A DNA stretch of 48,331 nt from Clostridiales bacterium (GCA_019419995.1 JAHZHZ010000010.1:1-48331), one strand, 5' to 3'; positions 7,968 through 17,475 are shown, counted from the first letter of the stretch. The notes: generated from the sequence alone by a model not told the origin. Numbers and translations: made by a program.

Positions 7968-8945
7968 TTAAAACCCTCTTTCCCTCAGGCGACTCTTGAC
8001 CATGGTGTTCAGAAATACTGCAAACAGAATCAATGAACCGCGAATGACATACTGCCAATACTCGCTGACGCCCAGTAGTGTCATGGCGTTGATAATGACG
8101 CCCAGGAAGATGCAGCCGATGAGCGTGCCTTTGATGGTGCCCGCGCCTCCGGCAAGAGAAGCGCCGCCGATAATGACGGAGGAAATGACGTCCATCTCAT
8201 AATTGGCGCCGGTGTTGGGGGAACCGCTGTTGAGCTGCGCCGAAACCATAATGCCCGCCAAGCCGGCTGAGATGCTGGTCAGCACGAAAATAACCGAGCG
8301 CACCCGAGTGACGTCTATACCGCTCAGGCGCGCCGCTTCGCGGTTGGAACCTGTGGCATATACGGAACGTCCAAAGGGCGTGTGGCGCATGATGTACCAT
8401 GCCACCAGCAAAAACAGGATAAAAATAATTGCAGGGAAGGGGACCGGGCCTACGTAGCCGCTGCCGAGGAATTTAAACCACTTGGGATAGCCCTGAATGG
8501 GGAAGCCGTTTGCAATGATCAGCGCTGCGCCTTTGAGAATTTGCATTCCGGCCAGGGTAACGATGAAGGAAGGGACTGACAGCTTTGTGATGAACATGGC
8601 CATCAAATAGCCGATTACGCCACAAATGATCAGCGTGGAGAGCATGCTCAAGATGCAGGCCAGCGTGGGATCAATGGAGGCGGAGAGGGATTTGTTGATG
8701 GTGGCTGTCACCACCCCGGCGAAGGCAACTGTGGACCCTACGGACAGATCGATCTCGCCGGCCACGATGACCATGGTCATGAAGCAGGCGATGATGCCCT
8801 TAAAGGAAATGTTGCGAACGATATTCCACATGTTGCCCATGGTAAAGAAGTTGTTGGCAACGAAGCAGAAAACAAGGATCATGACCAGGAGAATACATTC
8901 CAGCAACCAATCTGTAATTCTGAACTTCCGAGCGCTATTCTTCAT
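7968..8945 (-). CDS. RbsC-type sugar ABC transporter permease (importer 1)
   Basis: A 325-residue integral membrane permease of the ribose/AI-2/galactoside class, with about eight to ten hydrophobic helices. Family hallmarks are IVAGEIDLSVGSTVAFAG, the cytoplasmic coupling segment FGRSVYATGSNREAARLSGI and DVISSVIIGGASLAGGAGT. The frame is open further upstream, but GGAGG lies nine bases before the ATG at 8945. That start overlaps the ATPase gene end by 11 bases and indicates translational coupling. It forms importer 1 with the ATPase and binding protein upstream. Confidence 0.9.
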   Translation of the reverse strand: MKNSARKFRITDWLLECILLVMILVFCFVANNFFTMGNMWNIVRNISFKGIIACFMTMVIVAGEIDLSVGSTVAFAGVVTATINKSLSASIDPTLACILSMLSTLIICGVIGYLMAMFITKLSVPSFIVTLAGMQILKGAALIIANGFPIQGYPKWFKFLGSGYVGPVPFPAIIFILFLLVAWYIMRHTPFGRSVYATGSNREAARLSGIDVTRVRSVIFVLTSISAGLAGIMVSAQLNSGSPNTGANYEMDVISSVIIGGASLAGGAGTIKGTLIGCIFLGVIINAMTLLGVSEYWQYVIRGSLILFAVFLNTMVKSRLRERGF

Positions 8946-10434
8946 TATCTTCATCCTCCAACATGCACAAAGAGTAAATTGACTCAACGGTCAGATCAGC
9001 CGCCTTGTATTGCCCGCGGAGTTTGCCGCCGCGCATTACCAAAATGCGGTCGCAAACTTCAAGCAACTCTTCAAGCTCACTGGAAACCATGATGATGGAT
9101 ACCCCTTTTTGGGCTTCCCGCCACATGACATTAAAAATTTGCTGCTTTGCGCTCACGTCGATACCTCTGGACGGTTCATCCATCAGCAATATGCGCGGCT
9201 TTGTATTGAGCCAGTTACCCACCACCAGTTTCTGTTGATTGCCACCTGAAAGCGAACTGGTGGGAGCATATTTATCGCTGACCTTGATTTGCAGCTCTTC
9301 AATTTGAGTATCCACATACTGTTGTTCCAGGTTTCGGTCTACGTATCCCTTGGGACTGATATTATAATAGTTGGCAAGCAAAAGATTCTCTTGGACGCTC
9401 AGGCCCAGACACAAGCCCTCTTCCTTGCGATTTTCCGAAGTAAACCCCAGCCCGAGGCGCTTCATCAAAACGGGAGTGGGCTTTTTAATGAGCTTTCCGC
9501 CAACGCTGATTTCCCCAGATTCAATGCGATCCAAACCATACACTGCGCGCAGCAGTTCCGTGCGCCCGGAACCCAGCATGCCTGCAATGCCCAGAATTTC
9601 TCCTTCATGAAGATCAAAGTTTATACCGCGAAGTTTGTCGGTTTTCAAATTTATGGCGCTGAGGGTTATTTTGGGTCCTGCATGACATTGGTGTTGTACG
9701 TTGTGCTTGACATCTCCAAACATCATGTGAATCAGTTTTGTAGAATCGATGTCGGTAACCTTTTCGCAACCGGTCAATAAACCGTCTCGAAGTACGGTTA
9801 CGGTATCCGCTACTTTAAAAACCTCCTGAAGGCGGTGGGTGATAAACAGGATGATTAATCCCCTTTGCTTCAGGTCCTTCATGACGGCAAAGAGTTTCTC
9901 GCATTCGGCGTCGGAAAGGGCGGAAGTGGGTTCGTCCAGAATCAATACCCGGGGATTGGTGGCCAGAGCTTTTGCAATTTCCACTAATTGCTGTTGACCT
10001 ACAGTCAAGTCCCGCAGAAATGCCTGCAGAGGGATTTGAACATTCAGGTAGTTCATGGTCTCCTGGGCGAGGGCGATCATTTTTTTCCAGTCAATCCGAA
10101 ATTTATTTTTCATTGGGAATTTGCCGATCATTAGATTTTCTGCCACGGTCAGATCCTTGATGACGCTCAATTCCTGGTATACTGTAGCAATCCCGCAATG
10201 GAGGGCAGATTCCACCGTGGTATAATTCATTTTTTCCCCATCCAGATAGACGCTGCCACTGGTGGGGGTATACACACCGGAGAAGATCTTCATCAGAGTG
10301 CTCTTTCCCGACCCATTTTTTCCCAAAATAGCGTGAACGGCTCCCGCCTGAAACGATGCGCTTACTTTGTCGAGCGCAAGGGTTCCGGGAAACTGTTTGG
10401 ATATATTCCTTGCCTCAAGAACATGATCAGGCAT
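8935..10434 (-). CDS. RbsA/MglA-type sugar ABC transporter ATPase (importer 1)
   Basis: A 499-residue tandem ATPase that powers import through the RbsC-like permease. Domain 1 has Walker A GKNGSGKSTLMK, signature LTVGQQQLVEIAKAL and Walker B LILDEPTSAL. Domain 2 has the degenerate GMLGSGRTELL typical of this class, then LSGGNQQKLVVGNWL and LLMDEPSRGIDV. The start has AGGAGGT upstream. The binding-protein gene lies 78 bases upstream, separated by a 12-base-pair hairpin. Confidence 0.93.
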   Translation of the reverse strand: MPDHVLEARNISKQFPGTLALDKVSASFQAGAVHAILGKNGSGKSTLMKIFSGVYTPTSGSVYLDGEKMNYTTVESALHCGIATVYQELSVIKDLTVAENLMIGKFPMKNKFRIDWKKMIALAQETMNYLNVQIPLQAFLRDLTVGQQQLVEIAKALATNPRVLILDEPTSALSDAECEKLFAVMKDLKQRGLIILFITHRLQEVFKVADTVTVLRDGLLTGCEKVTDIDSTKLIHMMFGDVKHNVQHQCHAGPKITLSAINLKTDKLRGINFDLHEGEILGIAGMLGSGRTELLRAVYGLDRIESGEISVGGKLIKKPTPVLMKRLGLGFTSENRKEEGLCLGLSVQENLLLANYYNISPKGYVDRNLEQQYVDTQIEELQIKVSDKYAPTSSLSGGNQQKLVVGNWLNTKPRILLMDEPSRGIDVSAKQQIFNVMWREAQKGVSIIMVSSELEELLEVCDRILVMRGGKLRGQYKAADLTVESIYSLCMLEDEDNEE

Positions 10435-10452
10435 ATTCTAACCTCCTAAAAT

Positions 10453-10480
10453 GGCGAGAATGATGGTGATCATTCTCGCC
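10453..10480 (-). terminator. Intergenic hairpin between binding protein and ATPase genes
   Basis: A perfect 12-base-pair stem (10453-10464 with 10469-10480), a four-base loop, and only a four-T run on the minus strand. It is probably a leaky terminator or a stem protecting the binding-protein message, which would raise that protein over the ATPase and permease. Confidence 0.6.
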
Positions 10481-10512
10481 AAGATTCCACGAATGCTCAG
10501 CCAATTGGCGGA

Positions 10513-11484
10513 TTAACGACTTGCATGCTGGTTCCACTCTTCCAGCCAGGCATCCACTGCGTCCAGATCGGACTTGGTCAGAAGGGTGCAGGGGGCGTGG
10601 TACTCAAATACTTCGGGCTCGATGCCATTGACGATGTAATCGTAGGTGGTTTTTACTGCGTAGGTGGCCAGGCCATAGGGGTCCTGAGCGGACGTGCCCT
10701 GCAGAATGTTGGCATCTGACTTCATCATATCTACCATAACTTCGCTGCAGTCGATGGCGAAGGCAACGGCGTTGTTGGGATTTCCTGCCGCTTCAATGGC
10801 GTTGACGCCGCCGGTGCAGGCGTTTTCACAGGCGAAGTAGAACACATCGATGTCGGGATTGGCGGTCATGATATCCGTGGTCACGGTATATGCCTTGTCC
10901 GCGGCTTCTCCATCGGCGCGGGCTACAATGTTGATGTTGAAGTCGGACAGCTGGTCCAGGAAGCCGTCGACGCGTCCGGCGGAACCATAGGCGTCCTGCG
11001 CGTCAAAGCAGACGATGGCCATTTTGATCTCTTCTTCCTTGGTAAAGTGCTCTTCGAAATATTCGCGGGCATATTCACCGGTGGAGGTACCGAGATCGTA
11101 GCAGTCGTTCAAGCAGGAGGCGAAGACGTTGTCGGAATTCAACACGATGGCGCAGGCCATGACTGCGGCGCCTGCTTCATGGGCGGTATCGGCGATGGCT
11201 GCAGTTGTATCAGGGTTGGTGGGCTCGATGATAATGCCTTTTGCACCCGCCTGGAGCATGTTGTTGATGGCCTCAGCTTCCTTTTCGGCGGAATGATTTG
11301 AGTTTGCCGTGATGATTTCAATGCCCAGTTCGGCTGCGGCATCCTTGTAACCGTTGATGAGGACCTGGGTGAATTGGTCTTCCTGCAAACCGGTGGCGCC
11401 AAGGATCAGTTTTTCCTCCGCGACGGCGCCGAAGGCCAACAGCGTGATCATCATAGCTAACAGGATTGCAAGTATTTTCTTCAT
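10513..11484 (-). CDS. Sugar-binding protein of importer 1 (no lipobox)
   Basis: A 323-residue periplasmic-binding-protein-like (RbsB class) solute receptor. The N-terminus MKKILAILLAMMITLLAFG is a signal peptide ending near AVAEE. There is no Cys in the cleavage region, so it does not look like a lipoprotein. The mature protein has the two-lobe sugar-binding pattern, with GAKGIIIEPTNPDTT and FYFACENACTGG. A consensus AGGAGG precedes the start. It is the first gene of importer 1, 99 bases below a URO-D methyltransferase gene. That gap holds a TAAACTGCC/GGCAGTTTA inverted repeat at 11510-11529. Ligand unknown; the neighbours suggest a sugar or polyol, possibly methylated. Confidence 0.88.
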   Translation of the reverse strand: MKKILAILLAMMITLLAFGAVAEEKLILGATGLQEDQFTQVLINGYKDAAAELGIEIITANSNHSAEKEAEAINNMLQAGAKGIIIEPTNPDTTAAIADTAHEAGAAVMACAIVLNSDNVFASCLNDCYDLGTSTGEYAREYFEEHFTKEEEIKMAIVCFDAQDAYGSAGRVDGFLDQLSDFNINIVARADGEAADKAYTVTTDIMTANPDIDVFYFACENACTGGVNAIEAAGNPNNAVAFAIDCSEVMVDMMKSDANILQGTSAQDPYGLATYAVKTTYDYIVNGIEPEVFEYHAPCTLLTKSDLDAVDAWLEEWNQHASR

Positions 11485-11583
11485 GGGGTCATCCTCCTTT
11501 TGATATTTGTAAACTGCCTCGGCAGTTTATTGAAGATGGAAATTGGAACCGAAATTGACGGCATGAATGCGCAGGTTGCGAAG

Positions 11584-12813
11584 CTAATGCCCGCATTCTT
11601 TCCTGTAATCCAGGGCGGCCCGATAGATGGCCAGTACCTTTTCGGGAGGCACGTCGGCCAAAATGTTATGGACCTGTGTGAAAACGAAGTTCCCTTCCGG
11701 AGCAAAAATATCAATCAATTCCCTGACGTGCCGGTAAATGTCCCTGGGGTCGTCGTGGCTGCGCACAAAGCCCTGCATGTCCGCTCCACCTCCCCAGAAG
11801 ATGAGGTCCTTGCCAAATTCCCGTTTGAGCATGTGGGGATCCATATTCTTTGCGGAAATCTGCACCGGATTGAGTATTTCAAGACCTGCATCGATCAGAT
11901 CCGGGAGCAGCGGGGCGATGGAGCCACAGCTGTGCAGGCCCACATGGGTGTTGGGGCTCTTTTTTCGCACAAAGTGATACATCTGGGCATGGTAGGGCTT
12001 GATCATCTCCCGATACATTTTCACGGAAATCTGAGGAGCCATCTGCGTTCCCAAGTCGTCGCCACCAAACCAGGCGATATCCAGGTCGGGGCCGATGCGA
12101 TCAAGAATCTTTTCCAGAATTTCCAGATATCCTTCTGTGAGATGTTCTGCCCATGTATGTACCAGTTCGGGTTCTGCTGCTAAGAGATAGTAGAAGTTTT
12201 CAAAACCAAATTCCTGCTGACCTTCTTCAAATATGGCTCCGCCCACGTGAAGGAGCGTCGCACGGTCGCTGTGTTGGCGAAGTTCATTGATCTGCTGCTC
12301 GAGAAAGTCTAATTCTTCTTCGCTGATGGAAGGTTTGACCCATTTTTGCTTTAGATCATCCACGTCCTCCACATCTTTGAGGAAATAGTTCATGTTATCG
12401 TAGTAGAGGCCGCCCTTGGGTTGCCTGGCAATGTGTACGCCCTGAGCGTTGTAAAGATCCAGATCTCCCCAGGCGTTGATGACAGGATTGAGATTTTCAG
12501 GAACCATACAGGGACTGCCGTCCTGAAGGGTGCCTGGCTTCCAGCAATCTACCCTGGCGCCAAAGGCAGGATAGAGTTGCAACACCTGTACCACATCTGC
12601 GCCGAAGAGATCGAGTACCGGATCTTCTGGCACAGCCAATTGCTGCATGATGTCGTAGAGTTTTGTGGTATGCGGGTCCAGGCCAAGGCGGGCTTTGAGG
12701 CGATTGTAGGCGATTGCGCTGATGCCGGAGGAACGGTGCGATCCAAAATCAATCGGCAGGGTATCTGGCATCTGATGACGTAGAACCGCTTGAATTCTCT
12801 CTCTGGAAGTCAT
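11584..12813 (-). CDS. URO-D-fold corrinoid methyltransferase (methyltransferase I candidate, paralog 2)
   Basis: A 409-residue URO-D/MtaA-superfamily protein beginning MTSRERIQAVLRHQMPDTLPIDFG. It carries the zinc motif His294-Ser-Cys296 in GLHSCGSIAP, and DIAWFGGDDLGTQ as in other clostridial corrinoid methyltransferases of this family. At the expected third zinc-ligand position it reads FWGGGADMQ, with Ala344 where paralog 3 has Cys353. Start has AGGAGGG. It lies 18 bases after the second FGGY kinase and before importer 1. Probable role: methyl transfer from an unknown donor to the corrinoid protein. The missing cysteine may mean another ligand, a different chemistry, or loss of activity. 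Confidence 0.8.
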   Translation of the reverse strand: MTSRERIQAVLRHQMPDTLPIDFGSHRSSGISAIAYNRLKARLGLDPHTTKLYDIMQQLAVPEDPVLDLFGADVVQVLQLYPAFGARVDCWKPGTLQDGSPCMVPENLNPVINAWGDLDLYNAQGVHIARQPKGGLYYDNMNYFLKDVEDVDDLKQKWVKPSISEEELDFLEQQINELRQHSDRATLLHVGGAIFEEGQQEFGFENFYYLLAAEPELVHTWAEHLTEGYLEILEKILDRIGPDLDIAWFGGDDLGTQMAPQISVKMYREMIKPYHAQMYHFVRKKSPNTHVGLHSCGSIAPLLPDLIDAGLEILNPVQISAKNMDPHMLKREFGKDLIFWGGGADMQGFVRSHDDPRDIYRHVRELIDIFAPEGNFVFTQVHNILADVPPEKVLAIYRAALDYRKECGH

Positions 12814-12831
12814 GGGATAGATCCCTCCTGA

Positions 12832-14364
12832 TCATTTGTAGTTTTCGATTTCTTCCAGCAAGCGGGTGGCCAAGGCATATTTTTGATATCCCTCGGCATA
12901 TCGCTGGGCGTTTTGTGGATTCGGATCGTAGATGCAGGCAGTGTTGTGCAAAGACACGGCATCAATGGCTTCAAATGCATCGGAATAATAGCCTGTTCCG
13001 ATGCCGGCCAACATGGCTGCGCCTAGCGCAGTGCCTTCACTGACGGCGGATACATGTACCGGCCTTCCGCAGATGTCTGCCTTGATTTGCATCAATTGCC
13101 TGTTGCGAGTAGGTCCACCCACGCTGACAATGTGGTCATAGTCTTTGCCGCACACGGTTTCCACGGCTTTTAGATAATCAAGGGTCTGATATCCCAGCGA
13201 TTCGAATAGGGCGTGCATCACATGGGCTTTGCCGAGACAGTTATCGATGCCCATGATGGTTCCGGAAGCAAATTGGTGACGCTCCCGGCCGGTGGTTCCC
13301 ACCCGGAATGGCAGGGCCAAAATGCCATTGGAGAGAGGCGGAATCTTGGCCGTTTGCTCCAGGATTACGTCCCATATGGATAGCCCTCTTTTACGGGCGC
13401 TTTCGATCTCAGTACCGTAAAAGTTATCTTTGCCCCATTCCAGATAGTTCGCGCCAAGGCCAAAGCGCACAGAAATCCAGCTATCTGGCAACAAGTAGCG
13501 CAAGACGGCCATTTCATTATCTGCGTGCGCTTGATCGAAATTAGCGGTGCGATGCATGGCCATGACCATATCCCAGGTACCGCAGACGTTGTAGGCGACG
13601 GAATCATTTTTCATTCCGAGGGAGAAACATCCGCATTCATTGTCATGGGCACCTAAAACCACCAATGTGTTCTGATCAAGCCCCGTCTCCAGGCTGGCCT
13701 GAGCGGTGACTTTACCAATGATCGTGCCAGCCGGCCAAACCTCGGGCAGTTCTTTCGTAGAAAAGCCGGCCCACTCCAGGTAGGATTCATTCCACTTGCA
13801 TTCGATCGGATCAAAGGCGCCGGTAGTGGCAGACTGCGTATAATCTGAAACAGTTTTTCCGGTAAGCTTATAGTTCACATAATCGGAAACCTGCAGCATC
13901 ATCTTCGTCTGATCAGCTATCTGGGGAATATTTTCGCGCATCCATCGCATCATGAAGAGGCTGACCAGGGATTCTGTCTGTCGTCCGTGCCGGAACAAAA
14001 GCTCATTGGCGTCGTGGGTTTCCAGCCATTTCTTCATCTGAGGCAGCGTGCGAGTGCAGTGCCAGCTTTTGAAGGGGTATACGGGCAGGCCATTTTCGCC
14101 CAAGGGGACGAAGTCCCCGGAAAAACAGCTGCAAGCCAGTGCGCGGATGTGCTTGCCTGGTTGTAATTGAGATACCACCTGGCAGATGGCAACCTTGACA
14201 CCGTTCCAGATAGTATCTGGGTCCCAGTAGGTCCAACCATCATGGTCGGCGTCGTGGGAGAGAACGGTTTGCGCATGGCCTGCTGCGTGCACGTTGCCAT
14301 GGAAATCGAAAGCGACAGCTTTAGTATTGGTGGAACCAATGTCGATGCCCATGATCAAATCCAT
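12832..14364 (-). CDS. FGGY-family carbohydrate kinase (fuculokinase-like)
   Basis: A 510-residue FGGY kinase starting MDLIMGIDIGSTNTKAVAFD. The active-site segment is SCFSGDFVPLGENGLP, and GAHDNECGCFSLGM and SVGGPTRNRQLMQIKA form the later nucleotide-side motifs. Complete in length. It differs clearly from the other kinase of this cluster, so the two probably phosphorylate different compounds or positions. The start has AAGGAG at normal spacing. It sits between URO-D paralogs 3 and 2 with gaps of 36 and 18 bases. The resemblance to fuculokinase is loose, and the substrate is unknown. Confidence 0.87.
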   Translation of the reverse strand: MDLIMGIDIGSTNTKAVAFDFHGNVHAAGHAQTVLSHDADHDGWTYWDPDTIWNGVKVAICQVVSQLQPGKHIRALACSCFSGDFVPLGENGLPVYPFKSWHCTRTLPQMKKWLETHDANELLFRHGRQTESLVSLFMMRWMRENIPQIADQTKMMLQVSDYVNYKLTGKTVSDYTQSATTGAFDPIECKWNESYLEWAGFSTKELPEVWPAGTIIGKVTAQASLETGLDQNTLVVLGAHDNECGCFSLGMKNDSVAYNVCGTWDMVMAMHRTANFDQAHADNEMAVLRYLLPDSWISVRFGLGANYLEWGKDNFYGTEIESARKRGLSIWDVILEQTAKIPPLSNGILALPFRVGTTGRERHQFASGTIMGIDNCLGKAHVMHALFESLGYQTLDYLKAVETVCGKDYDHIVSVGGPTRNRQLMQIKADICGRPVHVSAVSEGTALGAAMLAGIGTGYYSDAFEAIDAVSLHNTACIYDPNPQNAQRYAEGYQKYALATRLLEEIENYK

Positions 14365-14400
14365 GGCAATTCTCCTTTCTAAAGTGTTTTGAGTGGTTTT

Positions 14401-15645
14401 TCAGTACTTGCCGTATTCCTTTGCTGCATCAAGCATGGCGATGATGTTCTGCGGCGGAACGAGAGCCTGTATGTTGTGCACGGATGTAAAGACGTAGTTG
14501 CCTCCCTGCTTAAAAGTCAACATGTTCTGCTTGACATGTTCCCTGACCTGCTCAACGCTGCCGTTGGGCAATACATCTTGGGTGTCGCATCCGCCGCCCC
14601 AGAAGATGATCTTATCGCCGTATTCCGATTTTAACTCGCGAGGATCCATCCCGTGGGCAGAGAGCTGAACGGGATTGATGGCGTCCACATGAGCGTCGAT
14701 GAATCCTGGAAGAAGGGAGCGAATTGCGCCGCAGCTATGAAAGAAGGTTTTGACGTTGGAGTGTTGATGTACGTAATCGTTCATGATGCGGTAGTTCGGC
14801 GCGTAGATTTTTTCGAATGTGTCAGGGCTGATCATGGGCCCGCGCTGAGTGCCATAATCTGATGTAGACATCATCAGAATTTCCATGTACTGGCCCACTG
14901 CCTCCAAATAAACTTTCAGATTTTCTACAGCTGCTTCCGCGGTAGCGTGAAATAGTTCGTTGGCATAGCTGGGATCTGTCATCAAAATATAGAACCATTC
15001 CTGCAAATCATATCCGGCAAATACACCGGTAGTTCCCAGTTTGCTGCCCTTTAAAAATCCGCCGAAAATTGCGTAATCTGTGTATTTGTATAGAGTTTCG
15101 GCACGCTTTTGCAGGCGCTTTAATTCGTCGTCTTCATAGCGGGGAATAGATTTTTTCCAATCCTCGGGATCTATTGGATCATCGTCATAGGAACGAAGGT
15201 TCTTGGGTTCCCCGAAACGATCGAAATATCGAGAACCGGGGGCCATGCGCGCACATACGTCGCCGTGCTTGTCGTAAAGATAATAATATCCCTTTTCGTC
15301 CTGAGTTGGATGGAAATCCCCGGGCATCAACACGGTATTGCCCGCCATATTCACCCAAGGTTTCCAATCGCCATTGATGATGCCCCAGGAGAGGGAGTCG
15401 TTTTCCAACTCAATCAAATCTCCGCACAGCACGTCTCGCATTGTGCCCTCGATGCGCGCCAACATTTGAAACTGCTCGTATACTTTGGGCGGCTCAGCAT
15501 CCAAACCCAAATAGCGAGCCAGATCAATATACTCATCCATGTGGATTCCGGTGGTCTGGGAACCTCCGAAATCAATGGGAACACGATCGGGAATTTTGTG
15601 TTCCAACACGGCGCGCACTCGTTCGCGAGAGGTCATTTTGTCCAT
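14401..15645 (-). CDS. URO-D-fold corrinoid methyltransferase (methyltransferase I candidate, paralog 3)
   Basis: A 414-residue URO-D/MtaA-superfamily protein with MTSRERVRAVLEHKIPDRVPIDFG near its start. It has the full zinc set: His303-Ser-Cys305 in FFHSCGAIRS and Cys353 in FWGGGCDTQ, the H-x-C...C pattern of active corrinoid methyltransferases. Start ATG follows AGGAGGTACC. It lies directly after the corrinoid-protein gene (80-base gap) and the methyltetrahydrofolate methyltransferase, the order expected for methyltransferase I of an O-demethylase system. Of the three copies this is the best candidate for classical methyl transfer. The methyl donor is unknown; the sugar-gene context favours a methyl ether of a sugar or polyol. 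Confidence 0.85.
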   Translation of the reverse strand: MDKMTSRERVRAVLEHKIPDRVPIDFGGSQTTGIHMDEYIDLARYLGLDAEPPKVYEQFQMLARIEGTMRDVLCGDLIELENDSLSWGIINGDWKPWVNMAGNTVLMPGDFHPTQDEKGYYYLYDKHGDVCARMAPGSRYFDRFGEPKNLRSYDDDPIDPEDWKKSIPRYEDDELKRLQKRAETLYKYTDYAIFGGFLKGSKLGTTGVFAGYDLQEWFYILMTDPSYANELFHATAEAAVENLKVYLEAVGQYMEILMMSTSDYGTQRGPMISPDTFEKIYAPNYRIMNDYVHQHSNVKTFFHSCGAIRSLLPGFIDAHVDAINPVQLSAHGMDPRELKSEYGDKIIFWGGGCDTQDVLPNGSVEQVREHVKQNMLTFKQGGNYVFTSVHNIQALVPPQNIIAMLDAAKEYGKY

Positions 15646-15725
15646 GCCTTGGTACCTCCTATTTTCAGTCCAAGCCGTGACTTGTTGTTGCGAATAAATC
15701 GAAAGCGGATGTAAAAATCACAGGC

Positions 15726-16358
15726 CTAACCCGCCAGTTCCTTTGCTTTCTGTGCGGCGGATGCTGCGTCGGGAGTGTAGGCATCGGCGCCAATCTCCTG
15801 TGCAAACGCTTCAGTCACGGGAGCACCCCCCACCATGACTTTGATGTTGGGGCGGAAAGACTGGTTGTTCAGCACGGAGACTGCTTCGCGGAGCGCGGGC
15901 ATTGTCGTTGTCAGCAATGCGCTCAGACCTACGATTTTCACGTCGGGATTTTCCTGAATTGCCTGAACAAATTTCTCCGGGGCAACGTCTACGCCCAGAT
16001 CAATGACTTCGAAACCAGCGCTTTCAATCATCATTGCCACAAGATTTTTCCCGATGTCATGCAGATCTCCCGCAACGGTTCCGATAATCATCTTTCCCGA
16101 GGCGCCTACGCTTCCGCTGGATAGATGGGGTTTGAGTACTTCAACGCCTTTTTTCATTGTGCGGGCGGCAACTAACATTTCGGGAACATAAATTTCATTG
16201 TTTTTAAAGCGTTCACCGACCACATCCATTGCGCTAATCATTGCATTGAGAATCTCAGTTGCATTGTTTCCGTTATCCAGGGCTTCCTGAACTTTTCCTG
16301 CCACCAATTTCGATTTTCCGGCAATGACCAGATCCGCTACTTCTTGAAGATTGTTCAT
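15726..16358 (-). CDS. Corrinoid protein (methyl carrier) of the methyltransferase system
   Basis: A 210-residue MtaC/MtvC-like corrinoid protein. The N-terminal four-helix cap (about residues 1-85) includes NNEIYVPEMLVAARTMKKG. The Rossmann-like B12 domain has the D-x-H-x-x-G motif Asp98-Leu-His100-Asp-Ile-Gly103, where His100 is the lower cobalt ligand, followed by GLSALLTTTMPALR and VMVGGAPVTEAFAQEIGAD. It accepts a methyl group on Co(I) from a URO-D methyltransferase and passes it to tetrahydrofolate via the neighbouring enzyme. Neighbours are the MeTr gene 35 bases upstream and URO-D paralog 3 downstream. Confidence 0.93.
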   Translation of the reverse strand: MNNLQEVADLVIAGKSKLVAGKVQEALDNGNNATEILNAMISAMDVVGERFKNNEIYVPEMLVAARTMKKGVEVLKPHLSSGSVGASGKMIIGTVAGDLHDIGKNLVAMMIESAGFEVIDLGVDVAPEKFVQAIQENPDVKIVGLSALLTTTMPALREAVSVLNNQSFRPNIKVMVGGAPVTEAFAQEIGADAYTPDAASAAQKAKELAG

Positions 16359-16393
16359 TGTGAATATCCTCCTTAGCTTAATATTAAATTAAT

Positions 16394-17215
16394 TTACATT
16401 CCCTGTTTTGAGCTTCCAAACAAGCCGCTTCGGTACGCTTGAATGTATTCCATGCAGAATTCATCCTGTCCCAAGAGGGCTTCTGTTGCGTAAATTACTC
16501 CCATGAGATCACGATTGGTAGGATCGAGGATCGCGCTGTCCAGGCCGGCGTTCATTGCCAGCACGGTGAAGCCAAGATTGATCATCTTACGGGCGGGTAA
16601 ATTAAAGGAAATATTGCTGACCGCTGAAGTGATGTGGATGGAAGGGTATTGCCTGCGCACGGTAGAAATGACGTCTGTATTCATTTTTATACCATCTTCG
16701 GAGGTGCACAGCATTTCTACCAGTGGGTCGATATGAATTCTGTTTGGCGCGACGCCATATTCTTTTGCCTTTGACATGATATAGTCAAATACTTTGAGCC
16801 GGTCTGCCGCGGATTTCGGAATTCCACTATCGTCACTGAGTAGTGCGATGACTTGCCACTGACAATTTTCCGGTAAAACCATTAATGGAAAAATGGTGTC
16901 AATTTTATTCCCTTCGCCCGATACGGAATTAAACAGGCCGGGACGCTTGCAAAATTTGTATGCTTTGGAAAGGACTTCAGCGCTGGGGCTATCTATTGAA
17001 ATTGGAATATCTGTAACCGACTGGATGCAGTCAATCATCCATTTCAGAGTTTCGACTTCTTCCGCCTCAGGAACGGAGGCACAACAATCGATGAAAGATG
17101 CGCCAGCTTCCATTTGCATGCGCGCACGTTGACAAATAAATTCTGTATCTCTATGCGCTATTGCATTGGCTACAGCTGGGATGGAACCATTTATTTTTTC
17201 ACCAATTACGATCAT
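16394..17215 (-). CDS. Methyltetrahydrofolate:corrinoid methyltransferase (methyltransferase II)
   Basis: A 273-residue pterin-binding (DHPS-like barrel) methyltransferase of the AcsE/MtvA/OdmD group, which exchanges methyl between corrinoid protein and tetrahydrofolate. Recognisable parts are IVIGEKINGSIPAVANAI at the start, AGASFIDCCASVP, PISIDSPSAEVL, the pterin-site region SAVSNISFNLPAR, and MNAGLDSAILDPTNRD. The longer frame from 17233 is rejected because GGAGG lies seven bases before the ATG at 17215. It appears to be the first gene of the minus-strand run, divergent from the reactivase gene. The product methyl-THF would feed the Wood-Ljungdahl pathway next door. Confidence 0.92.
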   Translation of the reverse strand: MIVIGEKINGSIPAVANAIAHRDTEFICQRARMQMEAGASFIDCCASVPEAEEVETLKWMIDCIQSVTDIPISIDSPSAEVLSKAYKFCKRPGLFNSVSGEGNKIDTIFPLMVLPENCQWQVIALLSDDSGIPKSAADRLKVFDYIMSKAKEYGVAPNRIHIDPLVEMLCTSEDGIKMNTDVISTVRRQYPSIHITSAVSNISFNLPARKMINLGFTVLAMNAGLDSAILDPTNRDLMGVIYATEALLGQDEFCMEYIQAYRSGLFGSSKQGM

Positions 17216-17359
17216 TATGGTACCTCCAATCAAATATCGAATTCAAATACGTTCTTTCTGCAATTAATTTTAAAGGAAGATTATGAATATGGGAATTCTA
17301 TATGTTGTACTTGATTTGCAGTTAATTTAATACAGTTTGTAGGAATAAGATGGGAAAAA

Positions 17360-17373
17360 CAATTTTAAAATTG
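17360..17373. promoter_or_regulatory. Perfect palindrome, candidate operator
   Basis: CAATTTTAAAATTG is a perfect 14-base palindrome midway between two divergent methyl-transfer operons. It could bind the PucR-type regulator encoded at 19956-21455. Its low complexity means chance is possible. Confidence 0.35.
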
Positions 17374-17475
17374 ATGTTCACATTCAAATTACGAACTTTT
17401 TTGCCATTGGTGAGCGTAGAAATCAATTGTCGTAAAATTATTTTATAATAAATACATGTTCTGCTTTAATATTTA

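Noticed and set aside
4202..15645. True uroporphyrinogen decarboxylases (heme synthesis)
   Set aside because: Three divergent copies with HxC zinc motifs lie beside corrinoid proteins, with no tetrapyrrole genes nearby. The methyltransferase branch fits better.
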